Below, in pieces: positions 53,331 to 64,000 of a DNA stretch of 64,000 nucleotides; position 1 is the stretch's first letter, and every line of letters begins with the position of its first letter. The notes under the pieces were generated by a model. The model saw only the letters and a list, made by a program, of their open reading frames with translations, ran no database searches and was not told where the DNA came from. Where the stretch lies: NCBI RefSeq assembly GCF_048569485.1, contig NC_134357.1:64101193-64165192 (forward strand), read 5' to 3'. The stretch is from Anomaloglossus baeobatrachus. Taxonomy: Eukaryota > Chordata > Amphibia > Anura > Aromobatidae. The position numbers and the translations under genes were made by a program.

Positions 53331-54632
53331 GGCTTGGTACATTGCTTGCATGCAGCCGCTACTGGAGCAGTTGTCACCTGATTGGTGGGTATGCTTGGTA
53401 TCGGATCCCACTGATCTTATTGATGGCCTTGATCAGCAGCAGCTTAGTCCCACAGGACCCCTCTATCTTTCTGGGGTTTTCTTTTCCACACATGGTGTAT
53501 ACTATCACACTACTTCTGGTACATATGTTGCTGTTGGACGGTTGTCTTGTTAGTTACATTACATTTGTGAGCTTTGGTTGACATTTATCCTGTAGGAATA
53601 AATCATTGTAGCAGTAAAGGTCAAACCTAGTTGGCAAGTGTAGATTGAGGTATTGTCATACAGGACAGTATTGTTGGCTATTATCAGTGTAGGACATTAT
53701 TTGCTACGCTCCTTGCCCTGATGAGCTTTTGAACTTGTGGGTTACATAAATCATAAGAATATCCTTGAAGAAACCTCTCGCATTCACCACATCTATAGAG
53801 CGTCAAAGCGCCGTCATGTAACATCGAGCCTCTTTCTAATGGGCGGTGTGGTGCCCTGGAATACTACATGCTATATGGATATGTGAAATAATGTTGGACT
53901 TGAGCGGTCACATCAAGGAGCCATTCCTGTGAGGATCACATCTCTGTGCCAAAACAAGAAGGCTGCTCTGGTGAATCCACTGCGTTCTTAGTAAAAGTCC
54001 TGACTCCGCCAGACTCCTGCAACTTCAGCTTTGATGAGAAAAGCGGCAAAAAAAGATTCGAGCGATTGACTTCAAAGAGCCATATCCTTCTCTCCCGGCA
54101 GATGATGTCGAGAGGCCTACCTGCTAAATGAGGGAACACAGAGCCCTGGTCAGGAGCAACCAGGTCGTTATTCCGTGGCTGCTGGACAGGAGCCCTGTGA
54201 CCTGCCTCTTGCCTGGACCTGCGGCTTCCCCTGAATGTGTGTACGTCACACCAAACTGTCTAATCTGAGGGGATGTCTGCAGGTCGGAGGTGCATTATGG
54301 GTCTCTCCTCATCCACCGACCTCCGAATACTGACCTGGCCAATGACCCAGTCTCCTGTGACTCAGTTCACTCCTCTCGGTGCCATAGCTGTAGAAACACA
54401 TGTAGTACAAGATGTGAATTTTTCCTCAAGAATTCCTCCTTCATAAATCAGCCCTAAGATCTGTTAGAAACGTACGGCTGCATTCACATTGCACTTCGGA
54501 TGTTTGATCGGCCAGCGTGCGAGGGAATTCTCCCGAGGTGCGTGCTCAGTGTCGCTTTAGGCACCCATTCACCCCAGTTTCTTCACTTGTGCTTGGGGAG
54601 GGGGATTGACGCTTCCCTAATTTTTGTTTCTA
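53331..54632. other. Non-coding stretch
   Basis: About 1.3 kb with normal base composition and no recognised repeat to about 54470; no exon could be supported. 54474-54632 begins GGCTGCATTCACATTGCAC, possibly the left tip of a decayed MITE. Confidence 0.4.
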
Positions 54633-54635
54633 TAA

Positions 54636-55087
54636 GGCTGCTTTCACACCTCCCGGTTTTAGCAGAGCCGGCCAATCCGGCTCTAAAACCTATGCAACGG
54701 ATGCGGCGACAATACCGCATCCTTTGCATACGTTTTTGACATGCGGTCCGTCCGGTTTTTGCCGCTTGCGGCAAGCTACTGAGCATGCGCAGTGGAAAAA
54801 ACGCATGCGGCGTCCATAGGCATGCATTGCAAATCGCGCCGCATCGGCCAGATGCAGCACGATGCTGTTTTTTTTGCCGGACAACGTTCCATCTGGCCGC
54901 CGCATCGGCTAAATCTGCCGCATGTGGCAAAAACCGGACCGAACGCAAGCCCATGCGGCACAATACGGCACTAATAAAAGTCTATGCAAAAAAAACCGCA
55001 ACCGGCAGCAAAAAAAAAACGGTTGCGGTTTTTCTGCAAAGCGCCGGATTGTGCCGAACAGGAAAAACCGGATGTGTGAAAGCAGCC
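54636..55087. mobile_element. Harbinger-like MITE, 452 bp
   Basis: Tips GGCTGCTTTCACACCTCCCGG and the mirror of CCGGATGTGTGAAAGCAGCC; TAA at 54633-54635 and 55088-55090. The body is rich in CCGCATC and AAAACCGG words. Confidence 0.9.
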
Positions 55088-55308
55088 TAATAAGTGCGAC
55101 TTTCGGAGGCAATCCAAAAAAGAAACTAAACTGCATTGTATACTTTTCTTCAGCTTGAGTTATTGGGTGCACAAGTTTAGAGATCTCCTCCACCTGTGCC
55201 ACCGCCAACATAAATCTGAAGCAGTGACTATAGCTTGAGTGTCTCGTCCCTGGCTCACTTTACCTTTTTGGTTTTTTTTTCCTGGCCTTGTTGCCCTGTA
55301 CCTAGTTT

Positions 55309-55440
55309 AAAGGGAACCTATCACCAGAATTTTCGCTATACAAGGTGCATCCAGTGCAGTACCGGCACTATCTGGCACAGGCTGTACATACCATTAGTGG
55401 GCAGCTCGGGTGTTTAGGCTGAAAATTCATGCATTGGGCA
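55309..55440 (+). repeat. Fragment of the foldback family seen whole at 62562
   Basis: AAAGGGAACCTATCACCAG, then a CCAGTGCAGT..CGGCACTATC stretch and GGGCAGCTCGGGTGTTTAGG match the outer arm of the large palindrome. Only one arm is evident here. Confidence 0.65.
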
Positions 55441-56117
55441 GAAAGACAGACATTCATACTGATGTTTATACAGGGTTTAATAACTTTGGGCCACTGATCT
55501 TGCACCACTGTTATGGGTTTGGGCTGCATCTTGTTTCTGCTCAGAATCTGTTGGGGCCGGGCTGGATTGACCCCCCTGTTGATGTGGGACATCCTTATCG
55601 TACAGTGATGTGAGATCAGTGGCCTAAAGACCTACCTATTCGAATCTGTCACAATTGGCGAATTGCCCTCTTTGATGCCTACTCTACTGCCCATTTTTGT
55701 GCCGCTTTTTTGGGCAGAAGATACATACTTCAACATCATTGGGTCCCTGAAGATTATGAAATCCCTATTCCATGCTCATACGATATACCAGATGAGCATG
55801 TCCATAAGACGTTTGTTGGCAGCCCCCGATACTCCCCATTTCTCCCATGAGGCAGTTTAGGGTGTTTGTGCTATGACATGACCCATCGGATGAATGTGGG
55901 TGACTCACAAATATTAATGTTTCATAATTGAACTTCTAAAACATGTAAATAAAAATATCTATATAGTTTAATAAAATTCTTCTAAACTTCACTTCTGTGT
56001 GTTTTGGTTTTTGTGCGGTATCTGTAAATCTGTCTTAAGGGGGGGGGGGTTTCCTGCGAACCATATCTATATGTTAAGTAAAATAGTTTAGTTTCGTATT
56101 ACTCCTTATTAGTAGTT
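55441..56117. other. Non-coding spacer
   Basis: No gene or repeat recognised apart from a run of ten or more G at 56040. Confidence 0.4.
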
Positions 56118-56125
56118 CTATAGGG

Positions 56126-56832
56126 CAGGGCTGTGGAGTCGGTAAGCCAAACCTTCGACTCCGACTCCGACTCCTCAAATTCTCTTGCACCGACTCCGAC
56201 TCCGGCTCCGACTCCGACTCCGGCTCCGACTCCGACTCCTACATATATTGCTTATAGTTAGGTGAAAAATTTATTGTAGTACATGAATATGTGTATGTGA
56301 ACATTAGACATTTAATAATTTTTATGATACAATAATCAAGATATTTGGATAGAACATAAAATATATTTATTGGATACAACTTTAGAACACAAAAAACTGT
56401 AATAAATTGTAAATATGTAATACACTATGTAATATACAGTAGATTACATATATATCTTGTGTGTGTATATACACTGTGTATATATATATAATATTACATA
56501 TTTACAATTTATTAGTTTTTTTGTGTTCTAAAGTTGTATCCAATAAATATTTTATGTTCTATCCAAATATCTTGATTATTGTATCATAAAAACAATTAAA
56601 TGTCTGATGTTCACATTATACTACAATAAATTTTTCACTTAAATATAAGCATTATACTAAATGTTATTATTTAGTAAAATATTCAGCACATTCTGCATTG
56701 CACTCCTGTCCCCAATTTATTATATATTTTAGGAGTCGGAGTCGGTGCATTTTATACCGACTCCAACTCCGACTCCGACTCCACCAAAATGAGCTCCGAC
56801 TCCGACTCCACGACTCCGACTCCACAGCCCTG
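56126..56832. mobile_element. hAT foldback element, copy 3
   Basis: 707 bp, same family as the copies at 47812 and 52612, exact 8-bp duplication CTATAGGG (56118-56125, 56833-56840). The TA-rich centre is shorter than in the other copies. Confidence 0.95.
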
Positions 56833-56840
56833 CTATAGGG

Positions 56841-57330
56841 CACGGTGCCCCCTTACTCCACTGCAGGTCCTGGCCAAAGGATTGTGTAAAGCTATCGGAC
56901 TGCCTGTCTCAATAGCTAAGCCAGCCCCCTTCTGTCTAGATTTTGGAGAAGGGCTACGTTGGCTACTGATAAAAGAAGTTCCCTTTTATACTTTATTCAC
57001 ATGTCAACACAGTAAATGCTGCCCTATGACCACAGGACTGACAGCGAGATGACTGAGGGCTGGTGGAATAATGAGGAACCAGGCCTAATAAAACCATATG
57101 AAGTTAAATAACTTACTAATTAAATACAGTTGAGATCCCCCACCAATCATAAAAGTGGAGAGCCAAAAGTACCAGTGAATGTGTTAGTGAGCATGTGTGC
57201 CCCCTGCTTTTATTTAATGTCTAACTTTCACAAATGGTTAATGGTCGGAGCAGTAGTCGCATGTACCATTGCTTATTTCTCACATTGGAGCTCCCAGTTT
57301 TGTGACTGGAGGGATTCTTGGTGGACGAAC
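56841..57330. other. Non-coding spacer
   Basis: About 490 bp with no gene or repeat that I can support. Confidence 0.4.
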
Positions 57331-57689
57331 CACTAGATCAGGGGTCTCAAACTCGGCTGGGTGTATGGGCCGCACAGAGGAAAAAAATAATTTGGGGGGC
57401 CGCATTCTTTGCAGGACAAAGTGACATTTTTATTGGTACCATATATTTTTTTACACACCTTTTGGATCACTGATTTTGAACATTTTTCACTTGTTTATTA
57501 TAATGTGCACATTCTTTGTTTAAATATATATATAAAAAAAAAAAAAGGTTAAGTCATGCCTATTTTGTTTGTTTTTTTTTGTTTTGTTTTTTTACATTTA
57601 TCCCTTTCTTGGAACGAATAGTGTTTACAATTAGCACTATATAGAAATTTTGGCCAACATCTTTTAATATTCCCCCATCTTGTAGTATT

Positions 57690-58490
57690 GTGCCCCATCC
57701 TAGTCCCCATTCTACAGTAATGTGCTCATCCTTGTCTGTATTCTATAGTAATGTGCCCGCCTAGTCCCCATCCTATAGTCATGTGCCCGCCTAGTCCCCC
57801 ATCCCATAGTCATGTGCCCGCCTTATCCCCATCCTATAGTCATGTGCCCGCCTAGTCCCCCATCCCATAGTCATGTGCCCGACTTGTCCCCCTCCTATAG
57901 TCATGTGCCCGACTTGTCCCCCTCCTATAGTCATGTGCCCGACTTGTCCCCCTCCTATAGTCATGTGCCCGACTTGTCCCCCTCCTATAGTCATGTGCCC
58001 GCCTTGTCCCCCTCCTATAGTAATGTGCCTGCCTTGTCCCCCTCCTATAGTAATGTGCCTGCCTTGTCCCCCTCCTATAGTCATGTGCCCGCCTTGTCCC
58101 CCTCCTATAGTCATGTGCCCGCCTTGTCCCCCTCCTATAGTCATGTGCCCGCCTTGTCCCCCTCCTATAGTCATGTGCCCGCCTTGTCCCCCTCCTATAG
58201 TCATGTGCTCAGCCTTGTCCCCCTCCTATAGTCATGTGCTCAGCCTTGTCCCCCTCCTATAGTCATGTGCTCAGCCTTGTCCCCCTCCTATAGTCATGTG
58301 CTCAGCCTTGTCCCCCTCCTATAGTCATGTGCTCAGCCTTGTCCCCCTCCTATAGTCATGTGCTCAGCCTTGTCCCCCTCCTATAGTCATGTGCTCAGCC
58401 TTGTCCCCCTCCTATAGTCATGTGCTCAGCCTTGTCCCCCTCCTATAGTCATGTGCTTAGCCTTGTCCCCCTCCTATAGTCATGTCTCCA
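57690..58490. repeat. Minisatellite, 30-31-bp unit, about 26 copies
   Basis: Unit TAGTCATGTGCCCGCCTTGT then CCCCCTCCTA; from 58200 on the unit is 31 bp with GCTCAGCC. The first copies are more diverged and the middle ones nearly uniform. Frames across it are artefacts. Confidence 0.95.
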
Positions 58491-59059
58491 TCCTGTAGTA
58501 ATGGGGGGAGACAGTGGCTATAACTTGCCGATCTCTCTCAGCTTCCACAGACTCCGGAGTGAAGCTGAGGGGAGCGGTCTCCGGCCACAGATCCACAGTG
58601 ATTGGAGAGATCGGTCACAAGGCCGGTCTCTCCACTCAGAGCTGGGGGCGGGTGAAAATGAGGTCACCCAGCTCCAGCCAATGATCGGTGCTATAGCTGC
58701 ACTGATATGGCTGGATTTCAATGTTTCAGCTATTTTCAATGGCTGAAACATTACAGTGGCTGTGATTGGCTGAGCGGCGTTCATCAGCCAATCACAGCCT
58801 CCGTATGTCCGGGGAGGAGACACCACCCCTCCCGAGGTCCCCTCCTCCCCGAATCTAAGGTGTTTGCAATGCAAAGCAATCGCAGCCACCGGGGCTGCGA
58901 TTTCGTCATGACGTATTGGGTACGTCATGGGTCCTTAAGTACCAGGGAGCCATAACATATCCAGTAAGTCGTAGGTCGCTAAGGGGTTAATGTGCCGTCC
59001 TCCTCACACACACACACCATTCTTCTCACCTGTCCCGCGTTCCCTCGGCTGCCTCATCT

Positions 59060-59277
59060 CTGCTTCATGCGGCCCCCAGGCCCGTGCCCCTGTTAACTAT
59101 CGCGGCCAGTGCAGGGGCCACAGCCCCTATGAGTGATTTCTGTCAGATGATTGTTTTGCCGGCGCTGAGATCAGCGCCGGCAAAACATTCATCTAACAAA
59201 GTGCAGACAGTGGCTGCGACCCCTGCACCGGCCGCGATAGTTAACAGGGGCACGGGCCTGGGGGCCGCACGAAGCAG
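59060..59277. repeat. Palindrome inside the hAT element
   Basis: Arms of about 60-90 bp (GCGGCCCCCAGGCCCGTGCC on the left, its mirror on the right), with a second perfect stem in the middle, GTTTTGCCGGCGCTGA facing TCAGCGCCGGCAAAAC. Confidence 0.9.
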
Positions 59278-59374
59278 CCTGACGGGCCGCATGCAGGCCG
59301 CGTGTTTGAGATCCCTGCACTAGATCATTGTACTCCTATCGTGTATAGGTGATATTTGTTGCAAACCCCTTTTG

Positions 59375-59731
59375 AAAGAGGTTGTCCACTACAAAGCATA
59401 GTGGCCTCAGTGGTATGAAGCTGAAACAGAAGGCTTTTTTCTAAATACCTTCTGTTGTCTGATGTGCCTGTGAGTGGCGCTATCTCTGTCCATTCATTCC
59501 TCTCACGTGACACCCCCCCTACCCGGCTGCAGTGACCTGTGATGTCACGTCAACTTCCGGAATTGGAAGTTGGCCTGACCTAAACGAGGCGCAACTCTGT
59601 CTCTGTGAGTGATTGGGCTGTGGGCTGAGCGGACAGCAATAGCGCCACTCACGCACTATTGACAATAGTATGTATTTAGAAAAAGCCTTCTGTTTCAGCT
59701 GGCCACTTCGCTTTGTAGTGGACAACCTCTT
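59375..59731. mobile_element. Foldback element with AAAGAGGTTGTCC tips
   Basis: Left AAAGAGGTTGTCCACTACAA, right the mirror of TTGTAGTGGACAACCTCTTT, with inner words GAAACAGAAGGC facing GCCTTCTGTTTC. About 357 bp. Same tip family as the fragments at 47255 and 49810. Superfamily not assigned. Confidence 0.75.
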
Positions 59732-59734
59732 TAA

Positions 59735-59818
59735 CCCTAGAATGCGCAACCATAGAAATCTACAATAGAAAACAAGTAACCTAGCAGGCCTGTGAGGCCC
59801 CAGGTATGCTTTCTAGGG
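59735..59818. mobile_element. Tiny TTAA-flanked element, 84 bp
   Basis: TTAA at 59731-59734 and 59819-59822; tips CCCTAGAA and TTCTAGGG. Consistent with a very short piggyBac-type MITE. Its left TTAA overlaps the end of the preceding foldback. Confidence 0.55.
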
Positions 59819-59900
59819 TTAAGGAAGCACGCCCATTAAAACATTTTTATGGGTTAAACCTGTGTGAATGTGTATTTTTAGTGTAGGTGTATTAATATCA

Positions 59901-60187
59901 CCGATCGCCGTCCTCTTCCGTTTCCAGTGTCGCACTGCTCCTTTTCCAAGCTCTGTGACTGAATTTTCGACATGTCAGATCACGCTAGGGTTTGGGTGTG
60001 AGCCAGAAGTGGTTTTTACAATGTAAGTCTATGGAGTGCCAGGATGAACCTCTATAGGGTTACATTGTAATAGTGACTTCCGGCTCACACTTGGAGGTTA
60101 GTGTGATCCAGCTGGTTGGAATATTCGTCACATGAGCCAGAAGAGGATTGGAGCAGCACTGGAAACGGGGGAAAGACGGCGATCGGT
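59901..60187. repeat. Inverted repeat, about 287 bp
   Basis: CCGATCGCCGTCCTCTTCCG on the left faces GGAAACGGGGGAAAGACGGC then GATCGG on the right; inner words TTACAATGTAAGTC face TTACATTGTAATAG. Probably a foldback element whose tips I cannot place. Confidence 0.6.
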
Positions 60188-60274
60188 AAGTATATGATTG
60201 CATTTAGACTACATTATATTTACAAAGGTTTAGCACATAAGGAAGCACTCCCAAAAACATTTTAAAGTAATATA

Positions 60275-60859
60275 CTGTATTTGTCGTTTTATAAGGCGCA
60301 CCCCAAATTTGCAGCAATCCGGTGGTGTCTTACCCGAGGGGGCAGTAGTGGTGGTGCAAGAGTCACAGGAGTCAGTGGCGGTGGGTGTCCCAGAAACTGT
60401 AGGCTGTGCTGGGGCTGCGGCGGAGGCTCGGGCAGCTGCTGTGGCGGCGGCACGTGGTGAGAGCTTCAAAGAAATGGCGCCGTAAGTCAGTGCAGATTGA
60501 GCTCTAGGCTCAATGGCAAGCAGAGATCTCATTTGCGCAAGCACCACCTCCGGGCGCCATTTTCCTGAAGTCCGCTGGAGGGAAATGAATGGGCTGGAGG
60601 CAGCACCTGCGCAGATGAGAGCTTGAGCCGAGAGCTCAATCTGTGCATACACAGACTCTGGGCGGCATTATTTGAAGTCCTCACCGCCCGCCCCGCAGCG
60701 CCAGTCCAGCCACCGGAGAGGCTGCAGACATGCCACAGCAACCCGTGCACAGCGCCTCAGCATTCCCCCGGCCTCTTGTGAACCCTCTCCACCACCCCAG
60801 TAAGCTACATTCAAATTATAGAACGCACCCCTCACTTTCCTCCCAAATTTTTGTTTGAC
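60275..60859. mobile_element. Diverged relative of the TA-target element at 35538, right tip missing
   Basis: Left CTGTATTTGTCGTTTTATAA then GGCGCACC corresponds to CCGTATTTTTC...AAGACGCACC; near the right GAACGCACCCCTCACTTTCC matches the inner right end of the other copy. The outermost right tip is absent. Confidence 0.6.
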
Positions 60860-60862
60860 ACA

Positions 60863-61272
60863 GGACTAGAGATGAGAGAAATCGAGGTTCAGGTGATTGT
60901 ACTAAACACAAGTTATTACATAAAAAAAACAGCGTTCAAAAACAGAGATTGGGTGCTTTACGTATGCTGACCACTTGTGCGTCACTGTGCTCGGGTACAC
61001 TTGGTGCTCAGCCCAGTGCGAGCCACTTGCAGTTTTTGGCTTGCATGGGGGGGGGGTGTTTACAGCAGTGTGATCAGATGTAGTGGGCACAAAATAAAAC
61101 CTTCCCCGGAAGTGGTCTTTTTATGGCTGGCTTCTTGTGGTCAGAGACCCCCAACTGCCCAATTAGTGACTTCCATTGGGATTCAGGTCAAGTCCAGGTC
61201 CCAAACAGAACTTATCCAAAAAATCCATCTGCACCGCAGAACCGAATTTTCACGGTTCCGCTCATATCTATA
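60863..61272. repeat. Dispersed repeat with TAGAGATGAG tip
   Basis: Starts ACTAGAGATGAGAGAAATCG then AGGTTC and ends GGTTCCGCTCATATCTAT in inverted sense, so probably a foldback element; decayed in the middle. Confidence 0.45.
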
Positions 61273-61790
61273 CAGGAAAGCATTTGCCTTAAAGGCCTGT
61301 GACCAAAGCTCTGTGAAACGGGTTGTCGGACTACTAATCTGGCTGCCGTCTCCAGTATTTAGCCAATCACATAGCATCCCATTTATGCACAAATTGGGGA
61401 CTTGACCTAATAGTCTATGTTAACAAGTTGTATCATTTATGGCTTGCAGCTAATTTTGTTTGTTTAGCTGGAAAATCCTTTTTAATGTAAAGCTGGCCTT
61501 GTCCATAGAAACAAATAGGCTTTCATTTCTTAAACTATTCCTGCAAAAAAAACAAAAACAAGTTCAATCATAGGTTACTGTGGCCAATATTGTAATAAAA
61601 AATGTCTTTACTTTATAGCAATAAAATGTGACCTTGTGTAAATGTCAGAAATTGTTCTTAGTGATGAGGTTGGGATTCATTTGCCGAGATCAACAGCACC
61701 ACCAATTGCTTCAACGACAGGGCAAAATATCGGGCTCTTGTAAGATTTACTCAGGCCGGGTAAAGTATATGGTCAATGTTTAGCTTTCGA
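61273..61790. other. Non-coding spacer
   Basis: No gene or repeat recognised. Confidence 0.4.
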
Positions 61791-62191
61791 AGACCTCCTT
61801 CACGCATCCGTGTCTCCGGTACGTGTGATGTCCGTTCTCACATGTAGAAGAGACATGGCCACGCGTAGACCCATTAAAATCACTAGGTTTGTGCACACAA
61901 CCGTGTTTTGACATGATCCGTGTGCCCCATGGTCCGTTTTCTTCACATGGACCATACTCTGATGTGATCTGTGTGACACGTAACAGACAAAACAGAGGTC
62001 ATGAATAAAGAATTTTTATATTCCCCTATCTCCGGCTCTGATGTTACTTCCGGGCCCGCTCATTACATATTCACTGCACTCTCCGCAGACCCGGAAGTAA
62101 CTGCAGCGTTGGAGGTGGGTAAGTACACCAGCTCATGCTTTCCGAGTGCTATTCGGATGTCACATGGATAGCACAGGAACAGCACACGTAG

Positions 62192-62248
<57 letters not shown>

Positions 62249-62293
62249 GGACTGCAAAACATTCTTATTTTGCAGTTGTGTGAAGGAGGCCTA
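61791..62293. mobile_element. MITE derived from the Harbinger family at 19043
   Basis: Left AGACCTCCTTCACGCATCCG then TGTCTCCGGTACG closely matches the left end of the autonomous element (CACACATCCGTGCCTCCGGT). The right end is TTGTGTGAAGGAGGCCT. About 500 bp, no coding capacity; the body includes a CA microsatellite. Confidence 0.8.
62192..62246. repeat. (AC)n microsatellite
   Basis: About 27 uninterrupted AC units. Its minus strand stays open as a Cys-Val frame by accident. Confidence 0.98.
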
Positions 62294-62561
62294 AGAGTAA
62301 ATATTCATGTAGTGTTTTGTGATCTACTGTAAATGGGCTGCCCAATACCCAATGAATGAGAGAAACTCATCCATCTGGAGAAATTATTTTTTAGTCAGGC
62401 TTAGAAATCGGCAGCACATCGTCCTGTGTAAACAGCTCCCACTGCTGAGAACTGTGGTAGCCTATGCGCACTGAACGATGTATTGCAGATAATTCAGTCT
62501 GCCTGTGTAAACAGGATAAACAGCAAATATTTACCTGAGGATGTTAGGACCCTATCTCTTT

Positions 62562-63601
62562 AAAGGGAACCAAACATCAGGATTTTCGTGTATAAGCTGC
62601 AGCCAGTGCAGTGCGGGCACTATCATGCACAGTGTGTACATACCATCAGGGGGCAGCTCGGGTGTTTAGGCAGTGAAATACAACTTTATAAAGTTTGAAA
62701 TTTCGTGCACTTTTTGATTGACGTGTGCACCTCTGCAGATAATGTCCGGGCGGGTTATGCAGGAGTTCCCCGCCCCCCCACCAGCCTGTTCCTCCCTCTC
62801 TCCTGATGTCCGGGCAGGTTATGCACGTGTTCCCCGCCCCCCCGCGCCGCCTGTTCCTCCCTCCCTCCCTCTGGCTGTATGTAAATATCTAATCTTAAAA
62901 AACATGGCGCCGGAGTGGGCCTCTGCGCATAGCGCTTATCTCCGGCGCCATGTTTCTGAAGCCCCCGCATTACACAACTTGGTGTCTGAGAGGGCGGCGC
63001 ATGCGCCCTCGTTTCTTCACAGCCCGTTGTGACCGCGGAAGCGCGCGCGATTAGAACAGGACAGAACAGCTGACCGGAGGACGCGATTACCTGCTGCTCC
63101 TGTATCGTGCCGCCCCAGGACACCGGGCCAACACACCAGCCGGTGTGACATCGCTGTGGCGCCGCCCTCTCAGACACCAAGTTGTGTAATGCGGGGGCTT
63201 CAGAAACATGGCGCCGGAGATGAGCGCTATGCGCAGAGGCCCACTCCGGCGCCATGTTTCTGAAGATTAGATATTTACATACAGCCAGAGGGAGGGAGGG
63301 AGGGAGGAACAGGCGGCGCGGGGGGGCGGGGAACACGTGCATAACCCGCCCGGACATCAGGAGAGAGGGAGGAACAGGCTGGTGGGGGCGCGGGGAACTC
63401 CTGCATAACCCGCCCGGACATTATCTGCAGAGGTGCACACGTCAATCAAAAAGTGCACGAAATTTCAAACTTTATAAAGTTGTATTTCACTGCCTAAACA
63501 CCCGAGCTGCCCCCTGATGGTATGTACACACTGTGCATGATAGTGCCAGTACTGCACTGGCTGCAGCTTATACACGAAAATCCTGATGTTTGGTTCCCTT
63601 T
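62562..63601. mobile_element. Large foldback element, about 1 kb palindrome
   Basis: Two arms of about 440 bp (62562-62999 and 63158-63601) are near-perfect reverse complements, tips AAAGGGAACCAAACATCAGG and its mirror, in a TTTAA context. The ~160-bp loop at 63000-63157 is unique and GC-rich. Each arm also holds its own stem, AACATGGCGCCGGAG facing CTCCGGCGCCATGTT. Homologous to the fragment at 55309. No coding capacity; transposase source unknown. Confidence 0.9.
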
Positions 63602-63603
63602 AA

Positions 63604-64000
63604 GGTGGTATCACACACGGCGACAACGACGTCGCTGCTACGTCACCATTTTCTGTGACGTTGCAGCGACGTCCTGTCGCTGTGTGAGACATCCAGCAAC
63701 GAGCTGGCCCCTGCTGTGAGGTCGCCGGTCGTTGCTGAATGTCCAGCTTCATTTTTTGTTCGTCGCTCTCCCGCTGTGAAGCACACATCGCTGTGTGTGA
63801 CAGCGAGAGAGCGAGGAAATGAAGCGAGCAGGGAGCAGGAGCTGGCGTCTGACAGCTGCGGTAAGCTGTAACCACGGTAAACATCGAGTAACCAAGGGAA
63901 GAACTTTCCTTGGTTACCCAATATTTACATTAGTTACTAGCACCGCCGCTCTCATGCTGCCGGCTCCCTGCACTCCTAGCCAGGGTACACATCGGGTTAA
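63604..64000. mobile_element. Harbinger-like MITE, cut by the window edge
   Basis: Starts GGTGGTATCACACACGGCGA after TAA (63601-63603), directly beside the large palindrome. The inner words (GCTGGCCCCTGCTGTGAGGT, GTGTGACAGCGAGAGAGCG) match the MITE at 34098. The right end lies outside the window. Confidence 0.8.

Larger units (their letters stand above)
57339..59317. mobile_element. hAT element (CAGGGGTCTCAAAC tips), non-autonomous, 2 kb
   Basis: Tips CAGGGGTCTCAAACTCGGC and the mirror of GCGTGTTTGAGATCCCTG, with an exact 8-bp duplication CACTAGAT (57331-57338, 59318-59325). No transposase. Inside are a long minisatellite (57690-58490), a fragment that looks like the end of a TTAA element (about 58500-58990, ending GGTCGCTAAGGGGTTAA), and a palindrome (59060-59277). 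Confidence 0.93.

Noticed and set aside
53946-54131. 61-codon frame considered as a second exon of the host gene
   Set aside because: No consensus acceptor and donor in phase with the first exon, and the peptide is not recognisable.
57791-58262. Repetitive frames such as GGGQGGHMTI and its partners on the other strand
   Set aside because: Produced by the 30-bp minisatellite inside a hAT element.
62063-62257. Cys-Val repeat frame
   Set aside because: Translation of the AC microsatellite.

Overview
The window reads as a repeat-saturated vertebrate chromosome, most likely from a frog or toad. That is an inference from the mix of families: L1-type LINE, Ty3/Gypsy LTR elements, PIF/Harbinger and hAT DNA transposons with very many hairpin-shaped non-autonomous relatives, and TTAA-target elements. 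There is nothing bacterial or viral-genomic about it. Almost every long open frame belongs to a transposable element or is a by-product of a tandem repeat.

Layout. 1-1267: Gypsy pol fragment cut by the window edge. 2544-10972: a 400-bp Harbinger-like MITE split by a whole-looking, very young Gypsy element (2780-10804; 1065-bp LTRs differing at one site; TATA target duplication). 11087-15487: a 4.4-kb TTAA-flanked element with ~390-bp internal repeats and a run of five hairpins. 15568-16606: solo LTR. 17497-18331: MITE with thirteen GATCAGCTGATC-type palindromes. 19043-24381: a complete-looking two-gene Harbinger transposon, with a three-exon MADF-type protein on + and a two-exon DDE transposase on -. 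24860-25415: MITE. 26115-27266: solo LTR.

28404-42580: a full-length L1 (about 5.7 kb once insertions are subtracted) with a 17-bp target duplication. It hosts seven nested insertions. The largest, 29649-33879, is an LTR retrotransposon with a 5-bp target duplication whose only open frame ends in a cold-shock domain. Its primer-binding site, polypurine tract and LTR tips match the Gypsy at 2780-10804, so it looks like a non-autonomous partner of that lineage. This is the best candidate for something undescribed.

42741-45950: MITEs, three of them end to end sharing single TTA targets. 46346-46873: a CpG-rich promoter and first coding exon of a host gene that I cannot name (+ strand, protein begins MVKKNSIPDR). 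Everything to the right is probably its first intron or flank: a 43-bp minisatellite, three hAT foldback elements with perfect 8-bp duplications, a 2.6-kb VNTR with higher-order structure, a 2-kb hAT element with its own minisatellite, several foldbacks, and a 1-kb palindrome followed directly by another MITE that runs off the right edge.

How the parts work together. The autonomous Harbinger could supply transposase to the MITEs sharing its termini and TTA/TAA targets. The Gypsy pol could supply enzymes to the cold-shock element. The L1 served as a landing site. All family calls come from reading motifs, without database searches.
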